Of a DNA stretch of 63,407 nucleotides, positions 35,334 to 44,115 are shown one piece after another. The notes below the pieces were generated by a model. The model saw only the letters and a program-made list of their open reading frames with translations, was not told the DNA's origin and ran no database searches. The stretch is from Alistipes sp. (GTDB lineage: Bacteria > Bacteroidota > Bacteroidia > Bacteroidales > Rikenellaceae), in assembly GCA_017398555.1 (NCBI GenBank), contig JAFQFV010000014.1:1-63407 (forward strand). The letters are read 5' to 3'. The position numbers and the translations under genes were made by a program. The number at the start of each line of letters is the position of its first letter. Position 1 is the first letter of the stretch.

Positions 35334-35356
35334 AGAGTTATATTTATCACTCTTTA
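35331..35356 (+). terminator. Terminator hairpin overlapping the stop codon
   Basis: TAAAGAGT / ACTCTTTA with a ten-base loop. The left arm includes the TAA stop of the BACON lipoprotein. Confidence 0.55.
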
Positions 35357-35379
35357 TACCCGCTCTCGAAAAATTTAAC

Positions 35380-35387
35380 TATCTTTG
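35380..35387 (+). promoter_or_regulatory. -7 box of the pseudouridine synthase gene
   Basis: TATCTTTG, 18 bases before the ATG at 35406. Confidence 0.6.
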
Positions 35388-35405
35388 CGCCCAAAATATA
35401 AAGCT

Positions 35406-36527
35406 ATGGCAAAGTTTAATACAGAAAATTCATCGACACTTTCGCGTTTTGCAAAGGATAAGCGCGTACGAACAGCTGCTCCAAAGGAGCGCACAGAGCG
35501 TTCAGAGCGCAACTTCTCACGTCCAAAGCGCGCATCATACAACCCTCATTTTACAGAGGACAACCGTCTGCGTGACGAGTACACACCAACCGAGCGCACA
35601 GAGCGTTCAGAGCGCACAACGCGCCCTGCACGCCCAACTCGCCCTGCACGTCCCGATGCAAAGCCGTTCGGCAAGCGCACAGAGGGTGGCTTTAAGGGCA
35701 AGGGCAACAACAACTCTCGCAAACCATTTGGCAAGAGCGAGGGTGGTTTCAAGGGCAAGCCACGCACACAGGAGCGCAAGAGCTATCCGAAGTTCAACCC
35801 TAACAAGCAGACAGGCGAGATTCGCCTTAACCGTTTTGTGGCGCAGTCTGGCATCTGCTCTCGTCGTGAGGCAGATGAGCTGATTGCAGCGGGTCTTGTA
35901 AGCATCAACGGCGTAATTGTCACAGAGCTCGGTACTAAGGTTATGCCTGGTGACGAGGTGCGTTTTAATGGCGAAAAGATTCAGGGCGAGCACAAGGTCT
36001 ATCTGATTCTCAACAAGCCAAAGGGTTATGTGACCACTATTGAGGATGACCACGCAGCAAAGACCGTTATGGAGCTTGTGGCAGGCGCCTGCACAGAGCG
36101 TATCTACCCTGTGGGTCGTCTTGACAAGAACTCTCTCGGTCTGCTCCTCTTTACAAATGATGGCGATATTACCCGCACACTGACCCACCCGTCACTCAAG
36201 AAGAAGAAGATTTACGAGGTGACACTCGACAAACCGCTCACACGTGCCGATTTCGACACACTTGCCGAGGGTGTTGATCTTGAGGATGGTGCAGCATACT
36301 TCGACGAGATCTCTTGGCTCAAAGATGACAAGAAGTCTGTAGGTGTAGAGATTCACTCAGGCCGTAACCGTATTGTACGTCGTATGTTCGAGCACCTGGG
36401 CTATCAGGTAACAAAACTCGACCGTGTATATTACGCAGGTCTTACAAAGAAGAACCTCAAGCGCGGTGCTTGGCGTTTTCTTACCGTCGATGAGGTAAAC
36501 AGACTCAAGTCGGGAAGATACGAGTAG
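35406..36527 (+). CDS. 23S rRNA pseudouridine synthase, RsuA/RluB family, with long basic N-terminus
   Basis: 373 residues from ATG 35406; a TTG further upstream is unlikely. Residues 1-130 are low-complexity and strongly basic (TERTERSERTTRPARPTRPA and FGK-rich repeats), probably disordered RNA-binding sequence, as in other Bacteroidota members. An S4 domain follows (IRLNRFVAQSGICSRREADE), then the catalytic domain with GRLDKNSLGLLLFTNDGD (catalytic Asp in RLD) and HSGRNRIVRRMFEHLGY. Modifies rRNA; RluB, RluE or RluF specificity cannot be decided. Confidence 0.88.
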   Translation: MAKFNTENSSTLSRFAKDKRVRTAAPKERTERSERNFSRPKRASYNPHFTEDNRLRDEYTPTERTERSERTTRPARPTRPARPDAKPFGKRTEGGFKGKGNNNSRKPFGKSEGGFKGKPRTQERKSYPKFNPNKQTGEIRLNRFVAQSGICSRREADELIAAGLVSINGVIVTELGTKVMPGDEVRFNGEKIQGEHKVYLILNKPKGYVTTIEDDHAAKTVMELVAGACTERIYPVGRLDKNSLGLLLFTNDGDITRTLTHPSLKKKKIYEVTLDKPLTRADFDTLAEGVDLEDGAAYFDEISWLKDDKKSVGVEIHSGRNRIVRRMFEHLGYQVTKLDRVYYAGLTKKNLKRGAWRFLTVDEVNRLKSGRYE

Positions 36528-36557
36528 AACAACAACTTTAACAACCACATACCCAAA

Positions 36558-37103
36558 ATGGAGAAAATAAGACTCAACGACCGCACCTTCAAGGTGATGA
36601 TTCCTGCCGAGCAGATTGATGCAGCAGTGGCAAAGGTTGCAGAGGAACTCAATAAGGACTACGCAGATGCAAAGAGGCCTCCAATCTTTGTTGGTGTGCT
36701 TTGCGGCGCATTTGTATTCCTCTCTGACCTTGTGCGCAAGGTTCAGTTTACAAACGAGATTACCTTTATGCAGGTCTCTTCTTACCAGGGCACACAATCA
36801 ACAGGAAATGTGCACCAGAAGTTAGGTATCGACTTCGACATCACAGGTCGCGACATTATCCTTGTTGAGGATATTGTGGAGACAGGTCACAGCATCGAGT
36901 ATATGGTGAACTACCTTCAGACCCTCAACCCTAACAGCGTAGAGGTGTGCACCCTGTTCTACAAGCCTGAGAAGTACCAGTACAACCGCCAGATAAGGTA
37001 TGTGGCTATGGAGATTGGCAACGAGTTTATCGTAGGTTATGGTCTTGACTACGACCAGGTGGGTCGCAATTTGAAGGATATATACGTTGTAGAGGATGAG
37101 TAA
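36558..37103 (+). CDS. hpt: Hypoxanthine phosphoribosyltransferase
   Basis: 181 residues. Salvages hypoxanthine (and guanine) with PRPP to IMP/GMP. Type I PRTase: PRPP loop DIILVEDIVETGHSIEYM, flexible loop with SSYQGTQST, and the terminal FIVGYGLDYDQVGRNL characteristic of HPRT. Its last eight bases overlap queE. Purine salvage fits with the secreted nucleases elsewhere in the window. Confidence 0.93.
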   Translation: MEKIRLNDRTFKVMIPAEQIDAAVAKVAEELNKDYADAKRPPIFVGVLCGAFVFLSDLVRKVQFTNEITFMQVSSYQGTQSTGNVHQKLGIDFDITGRDIILVEDIVETGHSIEYMVNYLQTLNPNSVEVCTLFYKPEKYQYNRQIRYVAMEIGNEFIVGYGLDYDQVGRNLKDIYVVEDE

Positions 37104-37722
37104 CAACGAGATACTGCAAGGGGGCGAGTTGTTGCCATTAGTGGAGGACTTCTACACCATTCAGGGAGAGGGTTTTCACACCGGCAAACCTGCATATTTT
37201 ATCCGTCTTGGCGGCTGCGATGTCGGCTGCAAGTGGTGCGATGCGAAATATACTTGGAACCCTAAACTCTATCCGCCAACCAATATCGATATTGTTGTGC
37301 GCCGTGCTGTGGAGTGCAAAGCACAATCTATCGTAATCACAGGCGGAGAGCCGCTGCTCTACCCTCTTGAGCCACTGACAACAAAGCTCAAGGAGCAGGG
37401 GTTGCAGATATTTCTTGAGACCTCCGGCTCACACCCATTCAGTGGCACTTTCGATTGGGTCTGCCTCTCGCCAAAGCGCAAGCAACCGCCTTTGGAGGAG
37501 GCATTTGGTCGTGCTGACGAGCTGAAGGTGATTATCGAAAACGAGGAGGACTTTGAGTGGGCAGAGGCAAATGCAGCCAAGGTGGGCAGCAATTGTCTGC
37601 TATACCTACAGCCTGAGTGGAGTCGTTCGGGCGAGATGATGCAGAGCATTGTCGAGTATGCCAAGGCCAACCCGAAGTGGAGCATCTCTATCCAGAGTCA
37701 CAAATTTATGCATATACCTTAA
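37096..37722 (+). CDS. queE: 7-carboxy-7-deazaguanine synthase QueE
   Basis: 208 residues. Radical SAM enzyme of queuosine precursor synthesis. Radical SAM motif CDVGCKWCDAKYTW (residues about 37-50) and YTIQGEGFHTGKPAYFIRLGG upstream of it; VITGGEPLLYP follows. Overlaps hpt by eight bases and the DivIC-like gene by one, so the three genes form one operon. No preQ1 riboswitch was seen, and no other queuosine gene lies in the window. Confidence 0.92.
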   Translation: MSNNEILQGGELLPLVEDFYTIQGEGFHTGKPAYFIRLGGCDVGCKWCDAKYTWNPKLYPPTNIDIVVRRAVECKAQSIVITGGEPLLYPLEPLTTKLKEQGLQIFLETSGSHPFSGTFDWVCLSPKRKQPPLEEAFGRADELKVIIENEEDFEWAEANAAKVGSNCLLYLQPEWSRSGEMMQSIVEYAKANPKWSISIQSHKFMHIP

Positions 37723-38036
37723 TGGCAAAGAAGATTAAGATTGGTGGTTTTATCGGCAAGCTGTTTGAGGATGCGTCACTGCTCTTTTGGCGTGCCCTGA
37801 CTATTGTTGTCACCATCTTGACACTCTTTATTATCGGTAAATCTGTAATATCTATCGTCAAGTCCAAACGCCACATCAACCGCCTTGAGCGACAAAAGAG
37901 CGAATATCTGCAGAAGATTGCCGCCGATAGCACAATGCTTGAACAACTCAAGAGCGACGAGTTTCTCGAAAAGTTTGCCCGTGAGCGTTACAATATGCAG
38001 CGCAAAGATGAGAGGATATATATAATAGAAAAGTAG
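37722..38036 (+). CDS. FtsB/DivIC-type septum formation protein
   Basis: 104 residues from ATG 37722, whose first base is the last of the queE stop codon. One transmembrane helix (about 21-46), a short coiled coil (SKRHINRLERQKSEYLQKIA) and the conserved end DEFLEKFARERYNMQRKDER. This is the FtsB/DivIC architecture, a bitopic divisome component that joins FtsL and FtsQ. Confidence 0.88.
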   Translation: MAKKIKIGGFIGKLFEDASLLFWRALTIVVTILTLFIIGKSVISIVKSKRHINRLERQKSEYLQKIAADSTMLEQLKSDEFLEKFARERYNMQRKDERIYIIEK

Positions 38037-38053
38037 GCTCTTGGCCTACTTTT
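38031..38053 (+). terminator. Terminator of the hpt-queE-divIC operon
   Basis: AAGTAGGC / GCCTACTT with a TCTTG loop, then TTCTTAT; the left arm includes the TAG stop codon. Confidence 0.7.
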
Positions 38054-38070
38054 CTTATATACCACTTCCC

Positions 38071-38195
38071 CCGAAAGCCGATAAAAAGATGAATTTCAAG
38101 GCTTTCGAAGTGCGCGAAACCGGAGTTTACTAAGGCGTAAATGAGGATTTCGAGCACGAGAGTAACGCAGAAAGTCGCTTTTTATCGGCTTTCGG
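38071..38195. repeat. Dispersed hairpin element, TACTAARRCGTA-loop family, copy B
   Basis: A perfect 18-bp outer stem (CCGAAAGCCGATAAAAAG with its mirror at 38178-38195) encloses imperfect inner arms and the tip TTTAC-TAAGGC-GTAAA. It lies between convergent genes, and its right arm supplies the last codons (Glu-Ser-Arg-stop) of the anSME gene. Confidence 0.8.
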
Positions 38196-39405
38196 TCATT
38201 ATTTCGGAGGCCGGTTTTCCATCTAAAATCAACTGCTTCATCCGCTCCATATCTGCGGCAGTATGCTCATAGAACATACGGTAGCCGTCGCAGAGGTAGT
38301 TTTTGCCATACTCGCCCGTATTATCAGCGATAAAGCGATGTTTCGGGCACTCGCCGTGACAGAGATTATAGAACTTACAATGGCGGCACTCACGCGGCAG
38401 CAGTGCGCGTTTTGCCACACCAAACTCAAACTGACGGTCGCAATATGCCAGGTCTGCAAGGCGGTCGGTATGGATATTTCCTATCTTATACTGAGGATAT
38501 ACAAAGTGGTCACAGCAATAGACATCGCCATTATGCTCAACCGTAAGACTGCTACCGCAAGTCTCACAGAGTGAGCAGACTGACGGCTGCACACCGACCA
38601 TAAGGGCAAGTGTGGCATCAAAGAGCTGAACATAGCGTCTGCCCACATCGTTTTTGACCCAAATATCGAATATATCGCACATAAACTGTCCGAAGCCCTT
38701 TGCGCTCACAGACCACGGTGCAACATCCGCCCCCTCATTTTCAGGCGACTGCACACGACCATCGCAGAGCAGCTCCGCCACAGGCAAAAACTGCATAAAG
38801 ACGCTTATCTGACGCAAAAACTTATAGACCTCAGCACCACGACCCTCACTATGGATATTGACCGTTGTAAGGGTGTTATACTCCACACGGTTACGATATA
38901 GGCGCTCGATACCCTTCATCACACGGGCGAAAGTTGGATTGCCTCCCGCATCTACTCGATGTGCATCGTGGATATGCTCCGGGCCATCTATCGACACCCC
39001 GACAAGGAAGTTATTGTCGCGGAATATCTGGCACCACTCATCATCCACAAGCAGTCCGTTGGTCTGTATCGAGTTCTCGACCGTCTTACCCTCGGCATAC
39101 CTCTGTTGCAGAGCCACCGCCTTACGGAAAAACTCCTTACCCGCCAGCAGAGGCTCGCCACCGTGCCACGCAAAGGCGATAACGGGTGAGTTATTACCCT
39201 CGATATTGGCACGGATATAGCTCTCCAACAATCTATCATCCATCTGCGGCTGACGATAGTCATACAGAGCCGCCTTATCGAGATAGTAGCAGTACTTACA
39301 GCGCATATTACACAATGAGCCGACGGGCTTAACCATCGTGGTAAAGCCGCGTCGTTCATTGCGTTTAACGATATCCTCGTATGAGAACTCTACACTTCTG
39401 CGCAT
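38182..39405 (-). CDS. Anaerobic sulfatase-maturating enzyme (anSME, radical SAM)
   Basis: 407 residues. Converts the active-site Ser or Cys of a sulfatase to formylglycine. N-terminal radical SAM motif CNMRCKYCYYLDKAALY. The C-terminal SPASM region has CSLCETCGSSLTVEHNGDVY, CCDHFVYP and CRHCKFYNLCHGECPKHRF, for two auxiliary [4Fe-4S] clusters. It overlaps the sulfatase gene by one base (TAATG), an explicit enzyme-maturase pair. The last codons lie inside hairpin element B. Confidence 0.93.
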   Translation of the reverse strand: MRRSVEFSYEDIVKRNERRGFTTMVKPVGSLCNMRCKYCYYLDKAALYDYRQPQMDDRLLESYIRANIEGNNSPVIAFAWHGGEPLLAGKEFFRKAVALQQRYAEGKTVENSIQTNGLLVDDEWCQIFRDNNFLVGVSIDGPEHIHDAHRVDAGGNPTFARVMKGIERLYRNRVEYNTLTTVNIHSEGRGAEVYKFLRQISVFMQFLPVAELLCDGRVQSPENEGADVAPWSVSAKGFGQFMCDIFDIWVKNDVGRRYVQLFDATLALMVGVQPSVCSLCETCGSSLTVEHNGDVYCCDHFVYPQYKIGNIHTDRLADLAYCDRQFEFGVAKRALLPRECRHCKFYNLCHGECPKHRFIADNTGEYGKNYLCDGYRMFYEHTAADMERMKQLILDGKPASEIMTESR

Positions 39406-41006
39406 TATCTTGTTATATCCACATTAAATGGCTCATACTCAGCAAGATGGTGGCTCTCCTCAATATAGCCCCACATACGCTCAACAATCTCAGGGTGCTC
39501 AGCAGCCACATCCTTATCATCAAACTCGATATCCTTACCAGGAGTGCTTACATCGAAGAGTTTCATTGTGCGGTTGCCCTTATGAACATCCAGAATAAGA
39601 CCCTTCCACTTTCCCTCACGAACGGCAATCATACCGCCCGCAGCAGGGTACTCCCAATAGAGATAGTCGTGCTCTTTCTGCATCTCAGGCTCTCCCGAAA
39701 GGGTTGGCACGAGGGATACACCGTCATTCTTCGGAGCATCAACACCCGCAAGTTCGCAAATGGTCGGCATAACGTCAGCGAAGTTTCCGATATGGTCACT
39801 CACAACACCACTCTTAATCTTTGCAGGCCAAGAGGCGATAAACGGCATACGGATACCGCCCTCGCGCAGTGTACGCTTGCCCCAGCCCTTACCACAACGG
39901 TACGGAGCGGCGCTATCCATCCATACGGTTGGCGAAGAGGCGTTATTTGCAGGGCCATTATCAGATGAGAACATAATCACCGTATTCTCATAGATACCAA
40001 GGCGCTTCAACTCCTCAACAAGCATACCTACCTGGTGGTCGAAATATGAAATCATCGCCGAATATGTTGCGTGAGGATAGCGGCATGGGTAGTAGTTGTG
40101 TGGCCAAGCGTTCAGCTCGCAATTATCGCCCACAAGTGGCTCCTCATCGCCATACTTTGCAACATACTTCTCCACCCACTCCTTCGGAGCCTGTAGTGGA
40201 GAGTGCGGGAATGGAGTGGTCCACATAAGGAAGAATGGCTTATCCTTATTTGTGCGGACAAAATCTACAACATTATCGTACATCACATCCGGAGCATAGA
40301 CCTTATCCTCGCTATACTTGTCATAGCTGCTCCAATCGTACGGATCTGCACCCTTATCGAGCTTTGTTCCCGGATGGGTAACCTTTGAGCGGTCGTTGAT
40401 ATACTCCTTCTCACCATTCTTCCACATATAGTGCGGATAGTAGTTGTGCGCCACACGCTGACAGACACAACCATAGTAGAAGTCAAAGCCCATATCCCAT
40501 GGAGCCGAGCCGCTTGCAGGGCCACCGATGCCCCACTTACCGACCATACCTGTAGCATATCCCGCCTGCTGCATAACAGTTCCCAAAGTAGGCGTTCCCG
40601 GCTTAAGACCCATTTGACCCTCAATGCTCGGATCCTGCTCGACCATATCATAGTTCCAGATACCGTCCTCAACACGACCCTCAACATTCTCACGAATCTG
40701 CGAGTTTCCCATATTCTGACCTGTAATGAGACAGGCACGCGATGGAGAGGATACAGGCGCTGCGGTGTACATATCGGTAAAGCGGATACCGTTATTTGCC
40801 AGCGCGTCGATATTCGGAGTCTCTGTTTTGGTCTGACCATAGCAACCAAAATCGCCATAACCGGCATCATCCATAAGGATAAAGATGACATTCGGGCGCT
40901 CGGCATCCTTATCTGCGGCCTTGCAACCTGTAAAAGCGAGCGGAGCTACAGCCGTCGTAGGTACAGCCATACAGAGGGCTGTCTTTGATAGTTTATTAAG
41001 TTTCAT
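39405..41006 (-). CDS. Ser-type arylsulfatase lipoprotein
   Basis: 533 residues from ATG 41006; the GTG just upstream is less likely. N-terminal lipoprotein-type signal (APLAFTGC). S1-family features are NVIFILMDDAGYGDFGCYG (metal-binding Asp pair), PVSSPSRACLITGQ as the formylglycine motif S-x-P-x-R with Ser, MFSSDNGP, and a trailing GKWKGLILD. The Ser-type motif requires the anSME encoded directly downstream. The substrate is a sulfated host or plant glycan or sulfate ester; the exact subfamily was not resolved. Confidence 0.9.
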   Translation of the reverse strand: MKLNKLSKTALCMAVPTTAVAPLAFTGCKAADKDAERPNVIFILMDDAGYGDFGCYGQTKTETPNIDALANNGIRFTDMYTAAPVSSPSRACLITGQNMGNSQIRENVEGRVEDGIWNYDMVEQDPSIEGQMGLKPGTPTLGTVMQQAGYATGMVGKWGIGGPASGSAPWDMGFDFYYGCVCQRVAHNYYPHYMWKNGEKEYINDRSKVTHPGTKLDKGADPYDWSSYDKYSEDKVYAPDVMYDNVVDFVRTNKDKPFFLMWTTPFPHSPLQAPKEWVEKYVAKYGDEEPLVGDNCELNAWPHNYYPCRYPHATYSAMISYFDHQVGMLVEELKRLGIYENTVIMFSSDNGPANNASSPTVWMDSAAPYRCGKGWGKRTLREGGIRMPFIASWPAKIKSGVVSDHIGNFADVMPTICELAGVDAPKNDGVSLVPTLSGEPEMQKEHDYLYWEYPAAGGMIAVREGKWKGLILDVHKGNRTMKLFDVSTPGKDIEFDDKDVAAEHPEIVERMWGYIEESHHLAEYEPFNVDITR

Positions 41007-41044
41007 CACAACAGTATTTTAGTAGTATTTTAGATTTAGCACAA

Positions 41045-41103
41045 CAAAAATACAAAAAAGTTTGAAAGTTTGGTTGTGGAATTAAAAAAAATCCGTATCT
41101 TTG
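41045..41103. promoter_or_regulatory. Divergent promoter pair, sulfatase and rpmI
   Basis: TATTTTTG on the minus strand (41045-41052) serves the sulfatase-anSME operon. On the plus strand TTTG (41069-41072) and TATCTTTG (41096-41103) precede rpmI at 41137. Confidence 0.6.
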
Positions 41104-41136
41104 CGCGCTATGTTTAACTAAAAATATTTTACAATT

Positions 41137-41331
41137 ATGCCAAAAATGAAAACTAATGCCGCTGCAAAGAAGCGTTTTACTTTCACCGGCACAGGTAAGA
41201 TCAAGCGTAAGCACGCTTATCACAGTCACATCCTGACCAAAAAGACTAAGAAACAGAAGCGTAACCTCTGCTATTCAGGTATCGTTTCACCAGCCGATGA
41301 GGCAAAGATCAAGACTCTGCTTGTTAAGTAA
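41137..41331 (+). CDS. rpmI: Ribosomal protein bL35
   Basis: 64 residues, basic. Family signature [14 protein letters not shown], then [20 protein letters not shown]. Component of the 50S subunit. Followed by rplT after 103 bases. infC, which usually precedes rpmI, is not here; the upstream neighbour is the divergent sulfatase. Confidence 0.97.
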   Translation: MPKMKTNAAAKKRFTFTGTGKIKRKHAYHSHILTKKTKKQKRNLCYSGIVSPADEAKIKTLLVK

Positions 41332-41434
41332 TTAACAACCGAGCAAAGTAATTTTATTTATTAACCGGAGTGAAACAGCCCTAAAGAGTGCGAGAGAATC
41401 GTACCGCTGTTAACTTCATCAAAAACTTTTAATT
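41332..41434 (+). promoter_or_regulatory. Possible structured spacer between rpmI and rplT
   Basis: A 103-base gap with AACAGC / GCTGTT pairing around a stretch of about 31 bases that includes GAGTGCGAGAGAATCGTACC. In other bacteria L20 represses its own operon through a leader RNA, so this may be an L20-binding structure. Homology to a known leader was not established. Confidence 0.3.
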
Positions 41435-41779
41435 ATGCCACGTTCAGTCAATGCTGTTGCGTCACGCGCAAGAAGAAAAAAGGTTTTGAAGCTTGCCAAG
41501 GGTAACTTTGGTTCAAGGGGAAATGTTTGGACAGTAGCCAAAAATACTGTCGAGAAGGGTCTGCAGTATGCATATGCACACCGCCGCCTTAAGAAGCGTA
41601 CATTCCGTTCGCTGTGGATTACTCGTATCAATGCGGCAGTCCGTGCTTACGGTATGACCTATTCGGAGTTCATCGGTAAAGTAAACGCTAAGGGTATCGC
41701 TCTTAACCGTAAGGTTATGGCAGACCTGGCGATGAACGAGCCGAAAGCATTCGAGGCAATTGTAAACGCAGTTAAATAG
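41435..41779 (+). CDS. rplT: Ribosomal protein bL20
   Basis: 114 residues. Signature [20 protein letters not shown] at the start, then [17 protein letters not shown] and [20 protein letters not shown]. Binds 23S rRNA early in 50S assembly. Directly followed by two hairpins. Confidence 0.97.
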   Translation: MPRSVNAVASRARRKKVLKLAKGNFGSRGNVWTVAKNTVEKGLQYAYAHRRLKKRTFRSLWITRINAAVRAYGMTYSEFIGKVNAKGIALNRKVMADLAMNEPKAFEAIVNAVK

Positions 41780-41780
41780 C

Positions 41781-41829
41781 CTTTTGCAGTAGCAAAAGTT
41801 AAGGGTGTCTGAATGGACACCCTTTTTTT
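41781..41829 (+). terminator. Terminator after rplT
   Basis: A small hairpin CTTTTGC/GCAAAAG (41781-41798) is followed by AAGGGTGTC/GACACCCTT (41801-41824) with a T-run to 41829. Confidence 0.85.
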
Positions 41830-41843
41830 GTTTGTATCTAAAA

Positions 41844-42407
41844 TTATCTCTTTCCACCACCAAAGGCAAAACCCAAGCCGAGTTGCAGATGGTTATTTGC
41901 GCGCTCTGTGAACTTATAGCCCAAAGATATTCTCACATGCTCCGACAACTCAACACCCACACGCGGCATTACACAAGGGGCAACGCCATGGCGAGAGCCG
42001 TCTGCCAGACGACCACACCACGCAACACCGGCGCCACCTCCGACAAAGAGTGAGGCTCTGCGACCTTGGAAGAAGTTATAGTCGGCAGTAATGAGCAGTG
42101 ATTGGCTATCGAAATTATAGATTTCAGGGTTCTCCTGCGTGCCATTCTTGCGGCTAAACGAGCAGAGCGAGAAGTTCAGACCCACATCTACAGGGGCTTT
42201 GGCGAAGTTATACCTCACCTCGGCAGCCACCTCAACACCCTGCCTGCAACGACCGAACTCAGGCACACGATTAGCTGCCGTTGCAAGGGCTACAGAGAGC
42301 TCCACCTCCACCGCACCCACCGTACGATTTGAGAGGTAGCTCTGCGCCGACACTCCTATATGTGATGTCGCCAATATTGCCAAACAGATAAGTACAATCT
42401 TTCTCAT
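41844..42407 (-). CDS. Outer-membrane beta-barrel protein of unknown function
   Basis: 187 residues from ATG 42407; an ATG six bases upstream is equally possible. Signal peptide about 1-19 (MRKIVLICLAILATSHIGVS). The mature part alternates hydrophobic strands with Arg/Asn turns (VEVELSVALATAANRVPEFG, SLFVGGGAGVAWCGRL, HVRISLGYKFTERAN) and ends with LGLGFAFGGGKR, the profile of a small eight-strand barrel. No specific family recognised. It converges on rplT, sharing its terminator region. Confidence 0.65.
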   Translation of the reverse strand: MRKIVLICLAILATSHIGVSAQSYLSNRTVGAVEVELSVALATAANRVPEFGRCRQGVEVAAEVRYNFAKAPVDVGLNFSLCSFSRKNGTQENPEIYNFDSQSLLITADYNFFQGRRASLFVGGGAGVAWCGRLADGSRHGVAPCVMPRVGVELSEHVRISLGYKFTERANNHLQLGLGFAFGGGKR

Positions 42408-42490
42408 AACCATAACTATTTTATTTGCACTGAAAATTATCCACTATTTAACGTCTGGCAGTAGCTCTTTATTATATAATATAGGTGTAA

Positions 42491-43318
42491 TTATCGACTT
42501 GCCACAAACCACGGGTTCTGCAGGTTCTCCTTATTATACTCCAGCGGCTTATTATCGGGCAGTGAGAGTGTCACACCTCCTGCCTCGGAGAGTATCAACT
42601 CCGCAGCCGCAGTATCCCACTCGTATGTATGCGTTGTACGCGGATAGTAGTCGATAGTGCCCTCGGCAAGCATACAGAACTTATACGAGCTACCCTGCTC
42701 AACTATCTCAACGCACTGCTTATCGCGTTTTGCAGCCTCGATATACTCTGCCGTCTCAGGCGTCTGATGCGAGCGCGAAACGGCGATGCGATAGCTGCTA
42801 TGGCTACTACTCTCAAGCGGCAGACGCTGCTTGCGAGCGCATATATCCTCATAACTATACGAAGCATCGGCTGACGGTGCTACCCCCTCAATAAGGAACG
42901 AGCCAATCTCGCGGCTTGCCACATAGGCCTTCTGCAGATATGGCACATAGACCACCGCACAAGCACATACACGGTCTGCCATCAGAGCTATATTTACGGT
43001 AAATTCGTTATTCCCCTTAATAAACTCGACCGTTCCATCCAGCGGATCAACAAGCCAAAAGAGCTCCCAATTTCTGCGCTCATCGTAGAGCATTTCACGC
43101 CCCTCCTCCGAGAGAATAGGTATTCTGGTCTGTCCCAAACTCTCCTTAATCTTCTCGTGCGCAAGGCGGTCGGCAAGGGTGATAGGAGTATGGTCGCTCT
43201 TGACCGAAATATCGTATTTATCTCGGTTTTTATACACCTCCATTATCTCCCAACCTGCCCGCACAGCGGCATTGAAAGCTTGGGGTAACAGATAGGCTCT
43301 GATATCGTCTGACAACAT
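42491..43318 (-). CDS. cysQ: 3'(2'),5'-bisphosphate nucleotidase CysQ
   Basis: 275 residues of the inositol-monophosphatase fold. Hydrolyses adenosine 3',5'-bisphosphate (pAp) and related compounds. Metal-site motifs are PILSEEGREM (Glu pair), WLVDPLDGTVEFIKGNNEFT and the C-terminal YEWDTAAAELILSEAGG. Lies five bases downstream of the glycosyltransferase-like gene, apparently the last gene of that operon, although function gives no obvious link. pAp also inhibits oligoribonucleases, so it may protect nucleotide salvage. Confidence 0.92.
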   Translation of the reverse strand: MLSDDIRAYLLPQAFNAAVRAGWEIMEVYKNRDKYDISVKSDHTPITLADRLAHEKIKESLGQTRIPILSEEGREMLYDERRNWELFWLVDPLDGTVEFIKGNNEFTVNIALMADRVCACAVVYVPYLQKAYVASREIGSFLIEGVAPSADASYSYEDICARKQRLPLESSSHSSYRIAVSRSHQTPETAEYIEAAKRDKQCVEIVEQGSSYKFCMLAEGTIDYYPRTTHTYEWDTAAAELILSEAGGVTLSLPDNKPLEYNKENLQNPWFVASR

Positions 43319-43323
43319 AGGTT

Positions 43324-44115
43324 TTAGGTTTTTATCAAAGATAACAATTTATTTCCGTATCTCATAATTTTTAACGCTAAAAAGTCACAAAAATTATATC
43401 GTGACCTCTCAACCAACAGAGAATAGTCCTTATCGGAGTTATTTAGGCAGAGCGGCTCGGAGATATGAACTATTTTCGAGTTACTCTGCTGCGGCTCATC
43501 ACCAAAGCCGCCACGCGATAGCCACTCTCTACGCGACAAGAGATAGAGCCCTATCTGCTCCGTCGTCACAACATCCACACCCCCCGACAGCTCCGATGCA
43601 AGCACCTCAGCGATTCGTCCTACAGCGAATGTAAATAGTTGATAATCAGCGGGTACTCGAAGTAGATAATCAAAGAGTGCATTGTGTGCCGCAAGGTTAT
43701 AGAGCGCTGCACTATCCACCTTTTCGCGCGTTGTTACAACCACCAAACGCCTATATATCCTCTCCCGCGACCGATAGACCGTACACCCCTCGACAGAGCA
43801 GGCGACAAGTGCATAGCGTAGCTTAAGTTGCTGCAACAGATTTGGCTGTTTCTCGCAGTTCAGCGCCACCACAACCTCCGAGAGCGGGTAGCGGCTATCC
43901 AACAGATTTACCACAGCCGACAGCGAGGCGGGCGAGGCGACAAGCAACGAAATTCCCACGCCACCGACAACATCGCTATCGGCCGCCGTCGAGAGTGACA
44001 ACAACCGCACCTGCGCAAACTCCTGCCACATAGACAACAGCTTATGCACCAGCACCACCGATGCTACAATAAAGAGCACCGCAATCACAGCCAAAACCAT
44101 CATACTATATGACAT
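43324..44115 (-). CDS. Membrane-anchored, degenerate glycosyltransferase-2-like protein
   Basis: 263 residues from ATG 44115 (MSYSMMVLAVIAVLFIVASV). One N-terminal transmembrane helix. Residues about 55-130 recall the first half of a GT2 Rossmann domain: GISLLVASPASLSAVVNLLD then SRYPLSEVVVALN. No DxD metal motif and no QxxRW were found, so enzymatic activity is doubtful. It overlaps the HEAT-like gene by 11 bases. Third gene of an uncharacterised operon. Confidence 0.5.
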   Translation of the reverse strand: MSYSMMVLAVIAVLFIVASVVLVHKLLSMWQEFAQVRLLSLSTAADSDVVGGVGISLLVASPASLSAVVNLLDSRYPLSEVVVALNCEKQPNLLQQLKLRYALVACSVEGCTVYRSRERIYRRLVVVTTREKVDSAALYNLAAHNALFDYLLRVPADYQLFTFAVGRIAEVLASELSGGVDVVTTEQIGLYLLSRREWLSRGGFGDEPQQSNSKIVHISEPLCLNNSDKDYSLLVERSRYNFCDFLALKIMRYGNKLLSLIKT

